Source: Gnetum montanum (taxonomy: Eukaryota > Streptophyta > Gnetopsida > Gnetales > Gnetaceae). Taken from it: a stretch of 64,000 nucleotides of DNA. The stretch spans positions 372,512-436,511 of the forward strand of contig MNCI01004258.1 of the NCBI GenBank assembly GCA_015680685.1, in the 5' to 3' direction. The notes below the pieces were generated by a model that worked only from the letters and a program-made list of their open reading frames with translations, did not search any database and was not told the DNA's origin. Position numbers and translations under genes: made by a program. Below are positions 23,330-36,144 of the stretch, in pieces; within the stretch, counting starts at the first letter, position 1, and each line of letters starts with the position of its first letter.

Positions 23330-24650
23330 GTTCTGCCTTGATAAATGATCAACTATCACATTTTATGTTCCCTTTTTATCGATCATCATGATGTTGAATT
23401 CTTGCAAAATAACAAGCCATCTTAACACCCTGGGACTGACCACTAGTTTATTCATGAGAAATTCGATGACACTGTGATCAATATGGACATAAATTTGGTA
23501 CCCAAGCACATAATGTCTGAACTTCTGAAGTGTGTACACCATGGCCATCAACTCTTTTTCTATTATGATGTAGTTCAATTGTGGTCCGGTGATGCTTCTG
23601 TTGTCATAGTGTATATAATAGGATCTCTTCTAATCATCTAGCTATGTCAGTACTGCACCAAGAACATAATTAGAAGCATCGATCATGATGTGAAAAGGTC
23701 TAGACCAATCTAAAGCTTGAAGGATTGGTGTCTTAACGTGTTTCTACTTCAAAGCTTCAAATGTCTTTTCACAAGACTTTGTCCATTCGAAGGTGCATCC
23801 TTCTTAGTGATCCACAAGTAGTTTTCCTATCTTTGAAAAATTATCTATAAATCTTCTATAATATCTTGTGTGGCCCAAGAATGATCTTACATCTTTTACT
23901 CTCTATGGCCTTTGAATGATATTTTGTATGACTCAAATTTTCTGAGGATCTACCTCAACACCTTTCTGGGAGATTTTATGTCCCAAAACTACACCATCAT
24001 GGATCGTCGTAAGGTGGCTTTTCTGCCAATTGAGCTTAAGATTAGTTTCCACACATCATTTTAGTACCTACTCTAATTGGTTCAGTTTTTGCTTCAAATC
24101 TAGCCCATATGTTGAAAAATCATCCATGAATACTTCGATGTTATTTCTAATAACTTTTTTAAAAGATGCTTAGTACCAATCTCTGAAAGGTGGTTGGTGC
24201 ATTACAAAGACTAAAGAGCATCTGCTTCTAGGAAAACATTTCCCATGGACTAGTAAATGTCATTTTCTCCTAGTCTTCAAGTGCAATGTGGATCTAATTA
24301 TATCCACTCTATCCATCCGAAAAACTATAATACTCCTATCCTTCGATGGTATCTAGGACCTAATCAACATATAGCATAGGGAAGTGATCCTTTAGGCTAG
24401 CAGCATTCAACATTTGGAAATCAATGCATACTCACCGCTTACCCCCTTCTTTGGAATGATCACTGAACAACTATTCATTCAATATCTGCAATAGGATAGA
24501 TGAATCTTGCCTTTAGCAATTTCTCCAACTCTTGCTTGACTACTTCTTTTAATTTGTGATTGACCCTTCTTTAGGATTGGCATTGTGGTTTGACTAAAGG
24601 ATCAGTATATATTCGATGTTAATAGATTCAAGGATCAATTCCTGTGATCT
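23330..24650 (-). pseudogene. Element C: reverse transcriptase and RNase H (degenerate)
   Basis: RNase H is well preserved in one open frame, 23363-23578: IIEKELMAMVYTLQKFRHYV, HIDHSVIEFLMNK with a catalytic Asp, then RWLVILQEFNIMMIDKKGT. RT lies upstream (23790-24650) and is more decayed; text corresponding to the palm and to the primer-grip region can be recognised by alignment with E but is frame-shifted. No intact catalytic Asp pair was seen. Confidence 0.75.
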
Positions 24651-25129
24651 CATCATAAGACCATGCAAATGCTATTGGCCATCTATTAATTACTTCCAGC
24701 AACTTCCTCTTCTATTGTTATTTTAGGTTAGTGTTGATTATTACCGACTTATTCTTTTTTAGGAAAGCATACTCTAATGTTTCTAATAGGGCCTTTAATC
24801 CTAGTGGTTTTGGCTCCATAGTGTCTGGGATATCCAATTGTCCCCAATCTATTTCTTCTTCTTAACTTATTCATGGGTAGGAGTCCCTTTTCCTTAATTT
24901 CTCTAGCTTATCAACCTCTTCAATGTAGGCACAAACAATTTTCTCTACTAGTTTCATGTACTTATTGGATTGTGTTTCTTCATCTATGATAAGCCATTAG
25001 GTGCCTTCTTATTATGTGGCTATCACATACAAACATTTTTGTGCACATATTTCTTCTATACATTTATTGCATGCCTTGGTATCTTTTTGTTTAATGGCCC
25101 ATATCCTCTACATGCAATTGCACCCATTA

Positions 25130-25560
25130 TCATTGTATGCAATACATGGAACTCTACATCTCTGTATGATGTTGGCTTCGTCTTCCTTGGACACCTCCAA
25201 GGACAAGTTGCAAATCTAAAGCTTAACATCAATAATGCTAAGCTAGATTCTTCCCCTAATGATTGGAAATTCCCCCTTATTTTTACCTATATGAATTACC
25301 AAAAAATTCATAGGGTAAGACTAGCCACTGATGGTGGTGATCACATCATCCACCTATCCTAGTGGGACTCTGATCGACTAGTCTACAAGCTCTAATCAGA
25401 TGTCACTCTTCTTCAACAATGGTAGATTCCAAGCTTGATACATGTCTTGTGAGATTGGGTTCATCCTTGACCTAGAACCAAGTAGAGCCTTACATGGTTT
25501 CTGCCTTGCTATCTGAAGGTAAACCAAGGGACTTTCTAGATTTGTTCACTTTTGCAGAAG
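25130..25560 (-). pseudogene. Element C: aspartic protease (degenerate)
   Basis: The minus strand reads KPCKALLGSRSRMNPISQDM and QAWNLPLLKKSDI (about 25410-25505), aligned with B's DSGSGVNLIS. The DSG triad is changed to GSR, so the active-site Asp is lost. Stops follow within about 15 codons. Confidence 0.65.
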
Positions 25561-25749
25561 GGCTTCTACCTTTATCCAATGGATGATTATTTGAGTAAGC
25601 ATGATTGTGGTTACATTGACATTTGATGAAGAGGGAAGTTTGTTATTCTTTTGAGGATTGGATGAGGATGGAATGAAATTAGATGTAATTCCCATCCTTC
25701 GAACCTTCTCAGGACTCATTTGAAAGAGCAATCATTTCTTGGATTTTAG

Positions 25750-28130
25750 TTTGCACATGATCACATCCTCTTACATGTTGACTATCCTTATTACACTTTT
25801 TTGTTGTGGTTGTGATGGTAATTCCTCATGCATGAAAAGAGGTGGCATTGGCAAAAGAGGATTTGGATCATGATTGGAAGAACTAGCTATGGATGGATGC
25901 ATGTCTGAGTTTGAATCTATCCTTAGCAGCGTTGATCTGTGGTACTTAGTAGGATAATATTGTGAAGTCTAAATAGCAACATTACTAAGAGAGATTGGAC
26001 ACTACACATAGTATCCATATGGTTTTGGCTACCGATATGGATATTGTTGGCATGGTGGTGGCATGGCCCAAGATTGGGGTTGTTGCCACTACTGATGGTA
26101 CTACTCCTATGGCTATGGGTAGGCTCCACTAGGATAGTAAGTTGGTTGGAAGGTTTTCTTGAAGTTATCTTGATGATAAGATAACCATTTGGCCATTTTT
26201 TTTCTTAACAAATTTGGGATTAAATGCATATGCCCACATCTCGTGTAAGTGTGTCATTACTGAACAACATCCTTTAGGATGTTTGTATTGGCATACAACA
26301 CATCCTTTCTCATCTTCAAAGCTTGTGTCTAAACACTTAGCCACTAAATGTACATTACCCTTTCATCCAAAATCTTTCTTCTTTTTCTTATCTTTGCCTT
26401 GACCAAAGACTTGCTCTATTTTCTCTTCCATAATCTTTAATGTTGTAGCAAATTTTTCATCAACTAAATTCCACATTTTTATACCTTTTCTACAATATCA
26501 ATTATAGATTTTTGAATTAATAAAGTCTTCTTTCGAATTGCCTAATCCAAGGTTTCTTCCTCTAGGTATCACAAACTCTTACATCTCTCTTCCTAATAGA
26601 CTAGTATCTATTATATTCTTCCATCGATTCTCTCTTTCTTAACTTGCCTTCCTCCTTTGCCACTTGATCAATCAATCTCTGTATATAATGGGCAAACATC
26701 TCTGACAATTTTCCTTGAGCATAAACCCCAAGGGTCTCTCTAGTCTTGTTCCATAACCCATCTACAATGTGCCTTAGTTATTCCCATTGTGAAAATCCAT
26801 GGCCTAGGCATCTATGTAGTAGTGAGTAATACCTTCCCATTGCCACATCAAGGGATTCATGGATCCCTTCCTTCCATCCTTGGATTTTTTTTTGCAAATT
26901 GGACAATCGTGAATAAGTTTGATATTTATCATTGAAGAGTTCTAACATGGTACTCCATCTTCTGATTGATTCTTGTTCAAGTGATTTGTACCAACTCTCA
27001 ACTTCTTTCACAAATGTCTGTAGGAATAACTTCAATTTCTACCAATCACTTTCAATATTTTGTAAGGTGTAGGCATCATGGAATGCTTAAAGGTGGTGTT
27101 GAGGATCATCATTATAACCACCCTCAAATTTGGGCATGCTATTCATATCTAACCATTTGATACAACTATCCTTGATGTGCCTAGTCAAAATATAAATAGC
27201 TTCCCTAATGTTGATCATGCTCCAAGTAGCCAATAAAGGTTCATCATTATAATCGAGTTCATTGGCTCTATTGTACTAATACCCCCTTCGATGCTCATGT
27301 TGTTCTAGGTCTTCTGTCCTATCCCTGCGTCTTCATTCATAATCTTCATCTTCCTCATCCGAATGCCTTAAGTGATTGTCATGGTAATCACAAGTCCTTC
27401 TCTCTTCCTTGTCATGGTCTTGGTGCCTTAGCCTCCTCCTATCAGATTCCACTGACAATCGTGAAGTTGAGGATGAGGCAGTAGGAGAATGGTGTTGACT
27501 TGTCCTTCTTTAATAACTCTAGCATTTTTCTATAAAGGATCTAACAGAAACTCTTGGCCTTGAATCCTACTTATACTTTGAGTTATTTTCCTCCCTCTTA
27601 GGTGTCTCTACTAGGATGGAATACAATTGAACTTTGATAGGTTCCTTCAATCGAATGATAGGTGTTTGCGAAAGACCTTCATGATTTTGATGGAGCTGCT
27701 TAGTGATGAAGGCATCACCAACAAGCTCTTCTAAGATAATAGGAGAGTTAACTTTCTTCCCTTTATTATGGACATGTTTAATTTCCATGGAAGCATCTCT
27801 CTTTACTTGCTCCTCAGTGGGCTGATAGGGTCATGTCATGTATTTGGTCATATGATACCCATCAAGTGCCATACTTAGATTCATATCCCTTAGAGCTATC
27901 TAAAGCATGATAGGTGCTAAGCGCTATGGAGGTAGAACAATGTTACCTTAAAAATTTCTCCACCTTAGTTGGCCATCTTGGTGGAAGATGAAAGTAAAAT
28001 CAAGATAATAAGGATCATGATGAGCATATGAGAACCTTGCTTCCATTAGCATTCTCCACTCTTCTTCATCACTGATTCTATCATTACCCCTATTTGTTTC
28101 TTTGGTAGGTGATTATGTATCTTTATTTGA
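25750..28130 (-). pseudogene. Element C: gag (degenerate)
   Basis: The N-terminal part near 28130-27570 includes DEEEWRMLMEARFSYAHHD and an open frame at 27567-27788 (MEIKHVHNKGKKVNSPIILE). An Arg/Asp/Ser-rich segment follows (about 27330-27480, for example ESDRRRLRHQDHDKEERRT). The capsid-type domain is at about 27250-26690: MPKFEGGYNDDPQHHL, then ESWYKSLEQESIRRW and LFNDKYQTYSRLSNLQKKI in the open frame 26778-27035. The C-terminal Pro/Tyr-rich tail reaches about 25800. Gag packages element RNA; the charged N-terminal segment is unusual and shared with B and E. Confidence 0.75.
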
Positions 28131-28193
28131 AGAAATTTTATGGTTTAAGATGTTTTCTTAAGTGTGCTTGCTTTAGAGTTATTAGAAGATTAT

Positions 28194-29052
28194 CGATGAG
28201 TGGCAAGATACCCCTACACTCAACCATATGAATACAAGTGTTTCACGCACGATCCAGTCGAACTTCGCAGACAGGCTAGTTGTGGTATCTAGATAGTTAC
28301 TCATTGATCACAGTTCACTGTCTTCCCACTTGGACTAGTATTTGCTTTGTCACGTATGGTTTAGTCTAGAGTGAGGTGTATGATGTGGTTTCTAACCTAG
28401 TGCTACTCTTAGAGGCAATGGAAAATAATCTTAGCTAAGGGAGAGAGAGAGAGAGAGCTATACTAAGAAGAGATAGGGAGAGAGAATCTAAGCTAGCCTA
28501 AGTGCAATGAGCATCCATTCCTTAATCATCTATACACATCTTAGGCCTCATGCACAACTACCACTAGGATTACCAAGCGCATGGCCTAAGTATGCTACTA
28601 GATTACCAAGTAGTCACACGTAGATGCTCGTGATTAAGTCGTACAAATTCCACGTTTAATAATAATTAAAATTAAGTAATTAAACTAAGTGAATGTTGAA
28701 ATGATGAAGTAATCTCAATCTTTATTTCTGGTCATGTGCGTGTCCAAGTACATCACACTCGAATAAAGGATGGTGTACAATTACAATCATCACACTGTAG
28801 GCATGCAATGGGAGAAAGGGTTGAGAGGAACTGAAAAATGAACTAACTTCTAAAACTAACTAAAAAACTAACTATTTCAAAACTTAAAAGACTGACTCCT
28901 CTCATGCATCTACATGTGCATTTATAGGCTCACACAGGAGTCATGATATCATGTATCCAATATCGTTATTTGGGTTACAATATCATGTACCGGATATCAT
29001 GGATCCGATATTGGGGGTCTGATATCGTAGCTTGATGAATCATGATTCATCA
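28194..29052 (-). mobile_element. Element C': 3' LTR (859 bp)
   Basis: Plus-strand start cgatgagtggcaagatac (the first T mutated to C) and end gaatcatgattcatca. It contains a (ga)n run at 28442-28457, 'attaccaag' repeats (about 28575-28605), the 'cgaataaagg' landmark (about 28760), a TATA box on the minus strand (rc of tttatagg, about 28920) and a GATATC-rich U3 (28945-29030). Confidence 0.92.
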
Positions 29053-29070
29053 TATCACCATGACTGAATA
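29053..29070 (-). promoter_or_regulatory. Element C': polypurine tract region
   Basis: The minus strand reads tattcagtcatggtgata directly before the LTR. The sister element D' reads cattcagtcatgggggta at the same place. It primes plus-strand DNA synthesis. Two G-to-A/T changes weaken the G run here. Confidence 0.7.
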
Positions 29071-29244
29071 AAAACTCTTCCTTGAGTCAAAATGAGAACA
29101 AGCCCCATTGATTACACAGTGGATAGGTATGGGATTATTGACTGACGGGGAATTTTTTCATGCCGCAATGGAGAAATTAATAGAATAAAATTGGGACACA
29201 ACACAAGAAATGCAAAATCACAGAATTACAAAATTTTGTGGAAC

Positions 29245-32046
29245 TCATGTGGTTCCAGGTGGTAGTGGCTCCTCCATGGGTTGCTTCCCTTTGTCTTGTG
29301 CTCCAAGTTTTGGAATTTGATGATGTTGAAGTAGTTCCTGGAGCTTTTCCTCTTCCGTTTGGGGATCCTGTGCCATCCATGCTAATGCTCCAATGTTTGA
29401 TGGAGTCAGCACCTCCCATGGACACGATAGTTGTGGGAACATTTTATTTGCTTTGACATACCAGGCTGCAAACAACTGTCATTCCTCCTCGTATGCTCTA
29501 GCTTTATCCTTGTACTCTTGGAAATAGGTAAGCCATCAAGCCAAGTCTGCTACGACATATTTTTATCTTTGGTAGCTTGCTTTAACCACCTCTAGTTTAG
29601 AATTTGCAACTTCCAACTTCTGCAACATTTTCTTATGCTCTGCAAATTCTACTTCATATTTGGCGTAGGTGGCTGCTACCTGCCCCTCAAGTTTTTTCCT
29701 CGAGTGCCCTGCTGTTAACATGGCTAGATTGGCATACCGCAAGTTTGCCAATTCCATGTACTCTATGAGATCATGAATCTACAAGTCCTAGCTTTTAAGT
29801 TCCGCCTAGTGGGAAAATGCATATGTATCCAATATGGCTCACCAATCAGTGTGTTGAACACTAAAAGCATTGATGTGGGCCTTGGCCATATGGATCTCCT
29901 TCTCAATGACTTACTTGTACATTTCCACCTGGTCTCGAAAATGCTCCTTTAACTTTTTGTGCCGCTTGGCCTTGTTTTGTCATGCGCTTATTTCAATGGC
30001 TATCTTTTGATGGATTATGCGTAGCTCCTCCATTGAGAGGGTTCTATTTTCTCTAGCCAAATGATTCATATCTTGATTAACCCTGATCAATTATTCTCAT
30101 AACTGTTGAAAGTTTTCTTCGATAACATTCTTCTATTTTTCCATAGTGATCAATTGAAGACTGTTAATAGTGAACTGTTTAGTCTCCTCTTGTAAGGCTC
30201 TGAGTGCCTTGGTGTGTGCATTGGTTTGCGCTTGTGCCTTGGAGGCATCCCAATTGACCTTATCTTTCTTCTTTTTCACTCTCTTATTTTCTGCCAACAA
30301 TTTGTTAAGCTACTCAATCCTGAAGGTGTCCAGTTAGTCTGCAAGAACAAATTGAGAGGAGTGCTGCTGTGCAGCTTGCAAGGTTACGAGCCTCTCTTGG
30401 AGTTTTTCTATCTTTACTTCTGCGTGCTCAGCCCTAATCTCTACCATGACCAGCTTTCCTTTGGTATAGATGAGGTCTAATTGTGCTATCATGACATCTT
30501 GTGGGATGTTGAACAAGGACATCATCACTTGTCATGTTTGCAGCAATTGATCAAGTACATCCTCATGCTCCGCAGGAGTCATCGAGGGACCAGCCAATGT
30601 TTGAGCATTATGTGCTCCTATGAAATCTACCGGTGGCAAAACAGGGACATTGAAGGATTCTTTGATGTGGTCTGCAACCACTTCTGCAGCTCTTGCTACA
30701 TCTTGGTGCTACATGACCACCATTGTGGCCCCTTCACCAGTCTCAAGTTGCACCTGAAAGGATGCAGCATTCCCTAAAATTTGTTGTCACCAATCAGTCT
30801 CCCCTCCTCCTGTCTAAATGGACACCTCACCCCATGCGCAATCTATAGAGACAGTGGGACATACGATATCATTAATAACACGAAAGAGATTAGCATCATC
30901 ACGACTCCCCCAACTGACCATCTTAGTGATGGCCCTAAGATGGCTCATCAACAGTCGATAATCATGTGGTAGTGGCAGTTGGTCTCACTAGCTTATGCTG
31001 GGCCCCGCTTCTTATTGTTGACTGGGCTTTGAGCTTGGGAGTTAGCTAGAACTTGCAGTTTGAGTTACAATGGGCCCCACCATTTGTTCTTGCTCTTGCT
31101 TTGGCTTTGGCTCTAGTGTTTCACCAGCATTTTTCCTTGGAGCTGGTGGCTTCAACAATTTAGTGAATGAAGCATTTTGGGCTCTTTTAGGAACATCATT
31201 GGTGTACCCCAGAATACCAACACACTTGCATAGCTTCTTGATGAGACAAGGGAAGGGCAACGCAAACTTCCCTATATTGCATTCTTCAAACTACCTTAAG
31301 ATCTCCATGAGATATAGATGAGGTAGGTTAGCATTAACCTTTCCCATCAATATCACACTTCCTCTTGCCGCATATGTTGAAATCCTATTTAATCCTTTTG
31401 TGGGGAAGATGTGATAAGTATCAATCTTGAAGTAGATTCTCTCTTCCAACATCAACTCTCCATATATCTTGTCTTCCTTATCGTATGCCCTGTCCAACCA
31501 AACTTTTTGTGCATCTACATCAAAGCAAGTCGACAGGTGAGCAACTTTTAGCCCTGTATTCAGAAGGTTTAACACTTCTGAAATGGCCTTGCTGGAAAAA
31601 TCAACAGACACACCACCAATGTCTACCGTGGTTCCTTCTTCTTTATTGTGCCAAAATAGGTATGTTTCTCCTAAGTACTAGGTACTACCTTCGGAGAGGA
31701 TAGGCCATAATGGGGACCCTTTGAGCTGGCCCTTGACGACCTCAGGAGCAAATTCCGTGAAGAGTCCAAAGTTCAATTCCACGATCACTGCAGCTGATAT
31801 AGACCTTTCACAAATGGCCTGAGCACACTCCACAAGAAATGTGAGGTGTTGTCCCTGTTCAAATGCTGCTGCTGCTCCACCTTCTGCCTGTTCTGATTGT
31901 ATAGCAGCAAGAGTCTCTTGATGGATACTAAAGGATTATGCCTCCTACTCTGTATGTTGTTCGACATATGCCTATCCTCTACCTCTCTTGGGTCTCTTAG
32001 ATGCACCTTGAGAGGGACCTTCTTATTGTCCACGCTTTGGGGCCAT
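29245..32046 (-). pseudogene. Element C': accessory ORF, 934 codons, transposon-protein domain plus coiled coil
   Basis: Start ATG at 32044-32046 (MAPKRGQ), stop TGA at 29245-29247, one frame throughout, interrupted only by stop codons. Around residues 140-270 a domain resembles the 'putative plant transposon protein' family (PF20167 from memory): EVLNLLNTGLKVAHLSTCFD, LEERIYFKIDTYHIFPTKGL, YAARGSVILMGKVNANLPH, and PFPCLIKKLCKCVGILGYTND. A Pro/Gln-rich hinge follows (PPAPRKNAGETLEPKPKQEQ). The C-terminal 550 residues are heptad-like and charged (VEIRAEHAEVKIEKLQERL; KKMLQKLEVANSKLEVVKAS), and the tail ends GKQPMEEPLPPGTT. Function is unknown. Position after pol resembles that of env-like ORFs, but no signal peptide or membrane segment is seen. 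Confidence 0.85.
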
Positions 32047-33955
32047 CTGCAATCACATGAGGCCAATCATTAGTAGGGTTGCTTACCAAAGTTAAGTTAT
32101 ACCTTACTTCTTGCCTTAATGACTTTGTTCTTATTCCATGTGATTTTAAAGTTAGAAATTTTTATGGAAATGTCCCCAAAAGGTTTTAATATTTGGTCCA
32201 CTTTGCTTAGGTGGCTTCAAAGTTTAATTTCTCGGTATAGATAAGGAGATGAAACTATTTTTGGCACATGTTTATTATTTTTATAACTAATTACCCTTAA
32301 TAGTGTCCTTTTGGCGATGAAAAATTTCAAAAAAATTTATACGCAATTCAACATGTGCCCCTCCCCCACGACTAAGCTGAACACTTCAGGTTCAAGTAGG
32401 TTCAGATGAAATGAAAATCGAAGCACTCACAAGCGAGTTATGGTTATTGGAACAAGAGATGTGCAATCACAAGTTGTAGAAGAAAATTTGAAAAACTCCC
32501 CCACATGAACAGTTTCAAATGATGTTGACGTTTGTGAGGGGGTCCATATATATAGATTTTAAGGACACGATATCGCTTACCCACTAACGGGGACCTGATA
32601 TCATGGCCGACCTGATATTAGGTCCTATCGGAAATAGGGTACTTGGAAAAATCTATAAATTTTTGTAACTCCAAGGTATAAACTGAGGACTTTTAGGTCA
32701 ATGTAAAGGGTCCAAGGTAATATAAACTAGTCCTGAAGGCACAAAAAAATATAATGGTGTAAAATCTGACAATGAAAGTTATGAAGAGTATGAGGAAAAA
32801 GGGCATGTGTTAGCTCATAGGAATGTTTGAACTGGAAGGATGATAAGGGAAAGTAGAACATTGGTAATACTTGGAGGGTATTAGATGATGTGTGGGAGAT
32901 GTGTTACGAGTGCAAATTACAAGGGTTATGTAAGTGGGTCCTTCCCAAAGCAGGTTCCAACCTATAATGTCATTACGTAACCACACCTTAAAATGTCCAT
33001 AGGCATTAGAAGGGTTAAATGTAATCCACACCGATCTCACAAAACACACATATGTAGATATCACTATGATGAGATATGAGTTCCATGCTACCCAAGACAC
33101 AAGTCACAATTACATGAACAGAAAAATGAGGTGAATCATAGCAAGGATTGCAAAAATCAGGACATGAGGTAATTGACCTAGGGTACAATGAATCCTGCAT
33201 GTAAGGCATGATTAGTGTGTCATTAGCCCGTCACTCCAAAATCAAGACCAAGTCCATTCCACTGATCAGTGACATCGCATTACTTCATCCCAATGAGAGA
33301 CAACCATAAGAGCACCATGACAGCAAGGTGTACGATCACTTGGCATTTTGTTCAAGGAAGGAGTGATTTTGCTTTGTGGCACTCGATTTTTTTTTTGATG
33401 TATTGCTTTAGGCATGGGTACATGTCTTTCGAGTGGGACCCCCTAGAATGGCATTATTTTTTCCTAGTTGAGTGCCTTTTGATTACTTGTACTTCCATTT
33501 TTCATTAGATCTACAAGGATCTTGGTACAACCAAGCTGCATGATAACTCCTACAGATGTCACCAAAGAAAATCCACAAATCCCCTTGATGTCACACCCTA
33601 ACCATTCCCTCTTGGTCCATCCTTCTTCATTCTGGGTACAATAACACAAAAATTACTTTAACTTTTAATGATTAGAAATATCATTGTGCCCAGAGTAGAA
33701 CCTCTTATTAATAGAATGGGTGGGTGGATGTGATGGGCTTGTTGTTCAAAAAATTAGTCACATGAGACTTGATAGCATAAAACAACACCTCAACCAATGG
33801 TTCACATGAGTGTTTTATTCCTAGATGAGATTACTTATAAAAAGGTAAAAAGATAAAAAGACAAAAAGGCAAAAAGATCAAACAATAAGTTGAAAAATGA
33901 AAAACTAAACAACAAAAATTTCAAAATTAAAGAAAATGAAAAATATTTATTAATC
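32047..33955 (-). other. Element C': spacer
   Basis: Non-coding. On the minus strand, from gag to accessory ORF: T-rich tract with about 10-base periodicity (33840-33950), a single 'ggcatgggtacatgtc' box (about 33410-33427), a block with 'cttcccaaagcaggttcc' on plus (32940), GATATC words and TATA box (32546-32640), and a purine block (plus ctcccccacgactaag, 32361-32376) before the accessory ORF. The same order appears in C, D' and E. Confidence 0.75.
32546..32640 (-). promoter_or_regulatory. Element C': internal promoter candidate
   Basis: The minus strand carries tgatatca (32597-32604) and cgatatcg (32568-32575), then a TATA box ctatatatat (about 32546-32556), roughly 500 bases ahead of the accessory ATG. 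The element's own LTR has the same pairing of GATATC array and TATA box. Confidence 0.5.
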
Positions 33956-35995
33956 TTACTTGTCATTAGAATGGGGGGTACCCCCATAACTAAACGGTTG
34001 AGTATGGCGAGGATTAATAAATGAAAAGTTGGAATCCTTGCATGTTGAACGTATTGGGATCCGGTCATATTCGAACCATTGGGTGTCTTTTGATGTGGTG
34101 GTTGGAACATACCCTGAGTGGGGTTCACACACTTGATTATAGTAAGCATAGTGGGGAAATTTATAAGATGTAGTTAATTGATGAGTGGTTGACCCACTAT
34201 GGCACCCGTGACCATAAGATGATATGCAAGGATCAACATGTTTCCCCATGTGGCTATATTGATTGGGCCGCCTAGTTGTTGGAGTATTGAGTGGTGGCCC
34301 TGATACGGTAACATGAGGCGTTGGGTTCAAAGAGGAAGATGCACCACAGTGTTGAACTTGTGCTGAGTTGGAGGATGCAGTGGGCTTAGAATTGTGTTAT
34401 CCCTTCTTTCAGCCATGTTGAAAGAAGGGGCATCTTCGATGTTGAGTAGAGTTCCCATTGCTGTTGTCAACAAAAGCACAAGTACTATTCGTGGGTTGCT
34501 ACTGTGGTGCAAATCCTTTAGGTACAGTTGGTGGTGATGCAGAAGGAGGTGAAGGATGAGAATGTTGAAATTGAGGAGGAGTGTAAGGTACCCAAGGTGG
34601 TGGTCCTGTTGGGGAGGATAGGGGTTGATAGTATTAAGGAGAATAATAATAATGTGGCGAGATAGAATATGTTGACCCAGTTGGGGAAACAAGATGTTGA
34701 ACTTGATCAGCACTTGGGTTCGGATGATATGAAGGATGTACCCAATTTGAGGGTGGCCTCCCCCACAACTGGGATTTTTGCCACTGTGATTGAACATAGT
34801 ATCTCTGTATGAACTCTGGATATAACACTCTTAGCCAATGCTCATGTAGATGTGACAAGATTGGGCATTGGCCCTTGGGGTGATCTTACAGGAAAATGTT
34901 ACATTGATACATCTGATTGGCAATTAAGCTCTTATTTTTTTCAACCCTTCTTTCTGATTGTCTAAGGGTATTTTGTCCTGCTTCTTGGTTCGTCATGACT
35001 CTACCCCCAATAATGTTGGCATATTCTCTGCATTTTTTATGCATCCATTCCATCATCTTATTGATCTTTGCCTTAATTTCATCCAATGATTGTAGTGTTG
35101 GCAAAGATGGTTCCACCTCCTTGAGGTGAGTTGATTTCTCCTCTTCATTATCATGGGTCCTTGTTGATTTTTGAGCTTGTTGAGATTTTTCAAGATTCTC
35201 CCATTTAGCCATTTCTCCTTCTTCTTTTGCTATCTGCTTGATAAGCTCTTGGAATTGATGGGTTCGTAGCTCATATAGTTGACCTTAGGAATACATCCCT
35301 AAGGTTTCCCTTGTTTCATTACGGAGCCCATCTATGATGTGATACATTATCCTTTCCTCGGACAACCCATGGCCTAGGCAGTTGTTTAACAATGCATAAT
35401 ATCTTTCTAAGGCCATGTCCAAGGGTTCATGTTGTGCTTGTTTCCGCTCTTGGATTTGTTTCCTCAAGGTTGACACTCTTGCATAGGTTTGATATCTTTC
35501 ATTAAATAGTTCTACCATTGTTGGCCAATGTCAAATTGATTTTGGTTTTAATGACCTATACCATACTTTTGTGTGGCCAACGAGTGTCATAGGAAAGAGC
35601 TTAAGTTTTTGCCATCCATTATCAATGTTGTTCCATGCACAAGCATCATAGAAGGCTTGTAAATGTTGTTGCAAATCTAATTCATAGCCTCCTGAGAACT
35701 TGGGAAAGTTATTCAAGTCAAGCCTGGGTAGGCGACTTTCCTTGCAATGCCTGTGGGATATTCGAACAGCCTCTTGTATATGCGTTAGGCTTGTAGTGGC
35801 CAGTAAGGGTTCATCGTCACTAGGTATGTTATGCATTTGTGAGTTGGGATGATGTTTTCTTCGTTTATGTTCATAGAAAACCCCTACATCAAATTGGGTA
35901 CTCCAAACTTCATCTTCATCATCATATAATTTGTTGGTTCTTCAATGAATTGCCTCACTAGTTGTTGCATTATCAGAGTCTTGTGAGAGAGACAC
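33956..35995 (-). pseudogene. Element C': gag, 680 codons in one frame
   Basis: The start codon is GTG at 35993-35995 where D' has ATG, so the start is mutated; the stop is at 33956. The capsid-type domain runs from about residue 75: FPKFSGGYELDLQQHLQAFY, VWYRSLKPKSI, LFNERYQTYARVSTLRKQI, CLGHGLSEERI (35285-35836). Then a Lys/Glu-rich helix (KINKMMEWMHKKCREYANII), a Cys/His cluster near 34880 (HPKGQCPILSHLHEH), and a long Pro/Ser/Tyr/Gln-rich tail. Unlike B, C and E it has no Arg/Ser-rich N-terminus. A few in-frame stops remain, mostly where D' has Gln or Arg. Confidence 0.85.
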
Positions 35996-36122
35996 GGTTG
36001 TGAATTTATGTGTGATTTAATTGAAATTATTATTATTTATTATATTTTTTTTCCTGAAAGATATATTGTTAATACTTTTTTACAGTGATCTTGTATGATG
36101 TAACTAATCTAAATAACTAACA

Positions 36123-36143
36123 CCATCCCCGGCAACGACGGCA
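36123..36143 (-). promoter_or_regulatory. Element C': primer binding site, tRNA-Asp
   Basis: On plus, ccatccccggcaacgacggc plus a matches the 3' end of plant tRNA-Asp at about 18 of 21 positions, one base from the LTR. The assignment rests on the known plant tRNA-Asp 3' sequence ccccggcaacggcgcca. Confidence 0.8.
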
Positions 36144-36144
36144 A

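Noticed and set aside
29177..29425. Alternative 82-codon frame and plus-strand frame at 29238-29456
   Set aside because: Both overlap the C-terminus of the accessory ORF in other frames; codon alignment with D' and E supports the accessory frame.
34327..34797. 156-codon minus-strand open frame as an independent gene
   Set aside because: Offset frame of the C' gag tail; kept only as a low-interest overlap finding.
36123..36143. tRNA-Asp-like sequence, as a possible tRNA gene
   Set aside because: Only the 3' 21 bases match and it lies at an LTR border; it is a primer binding site. The same holds at 63416 and 11402.
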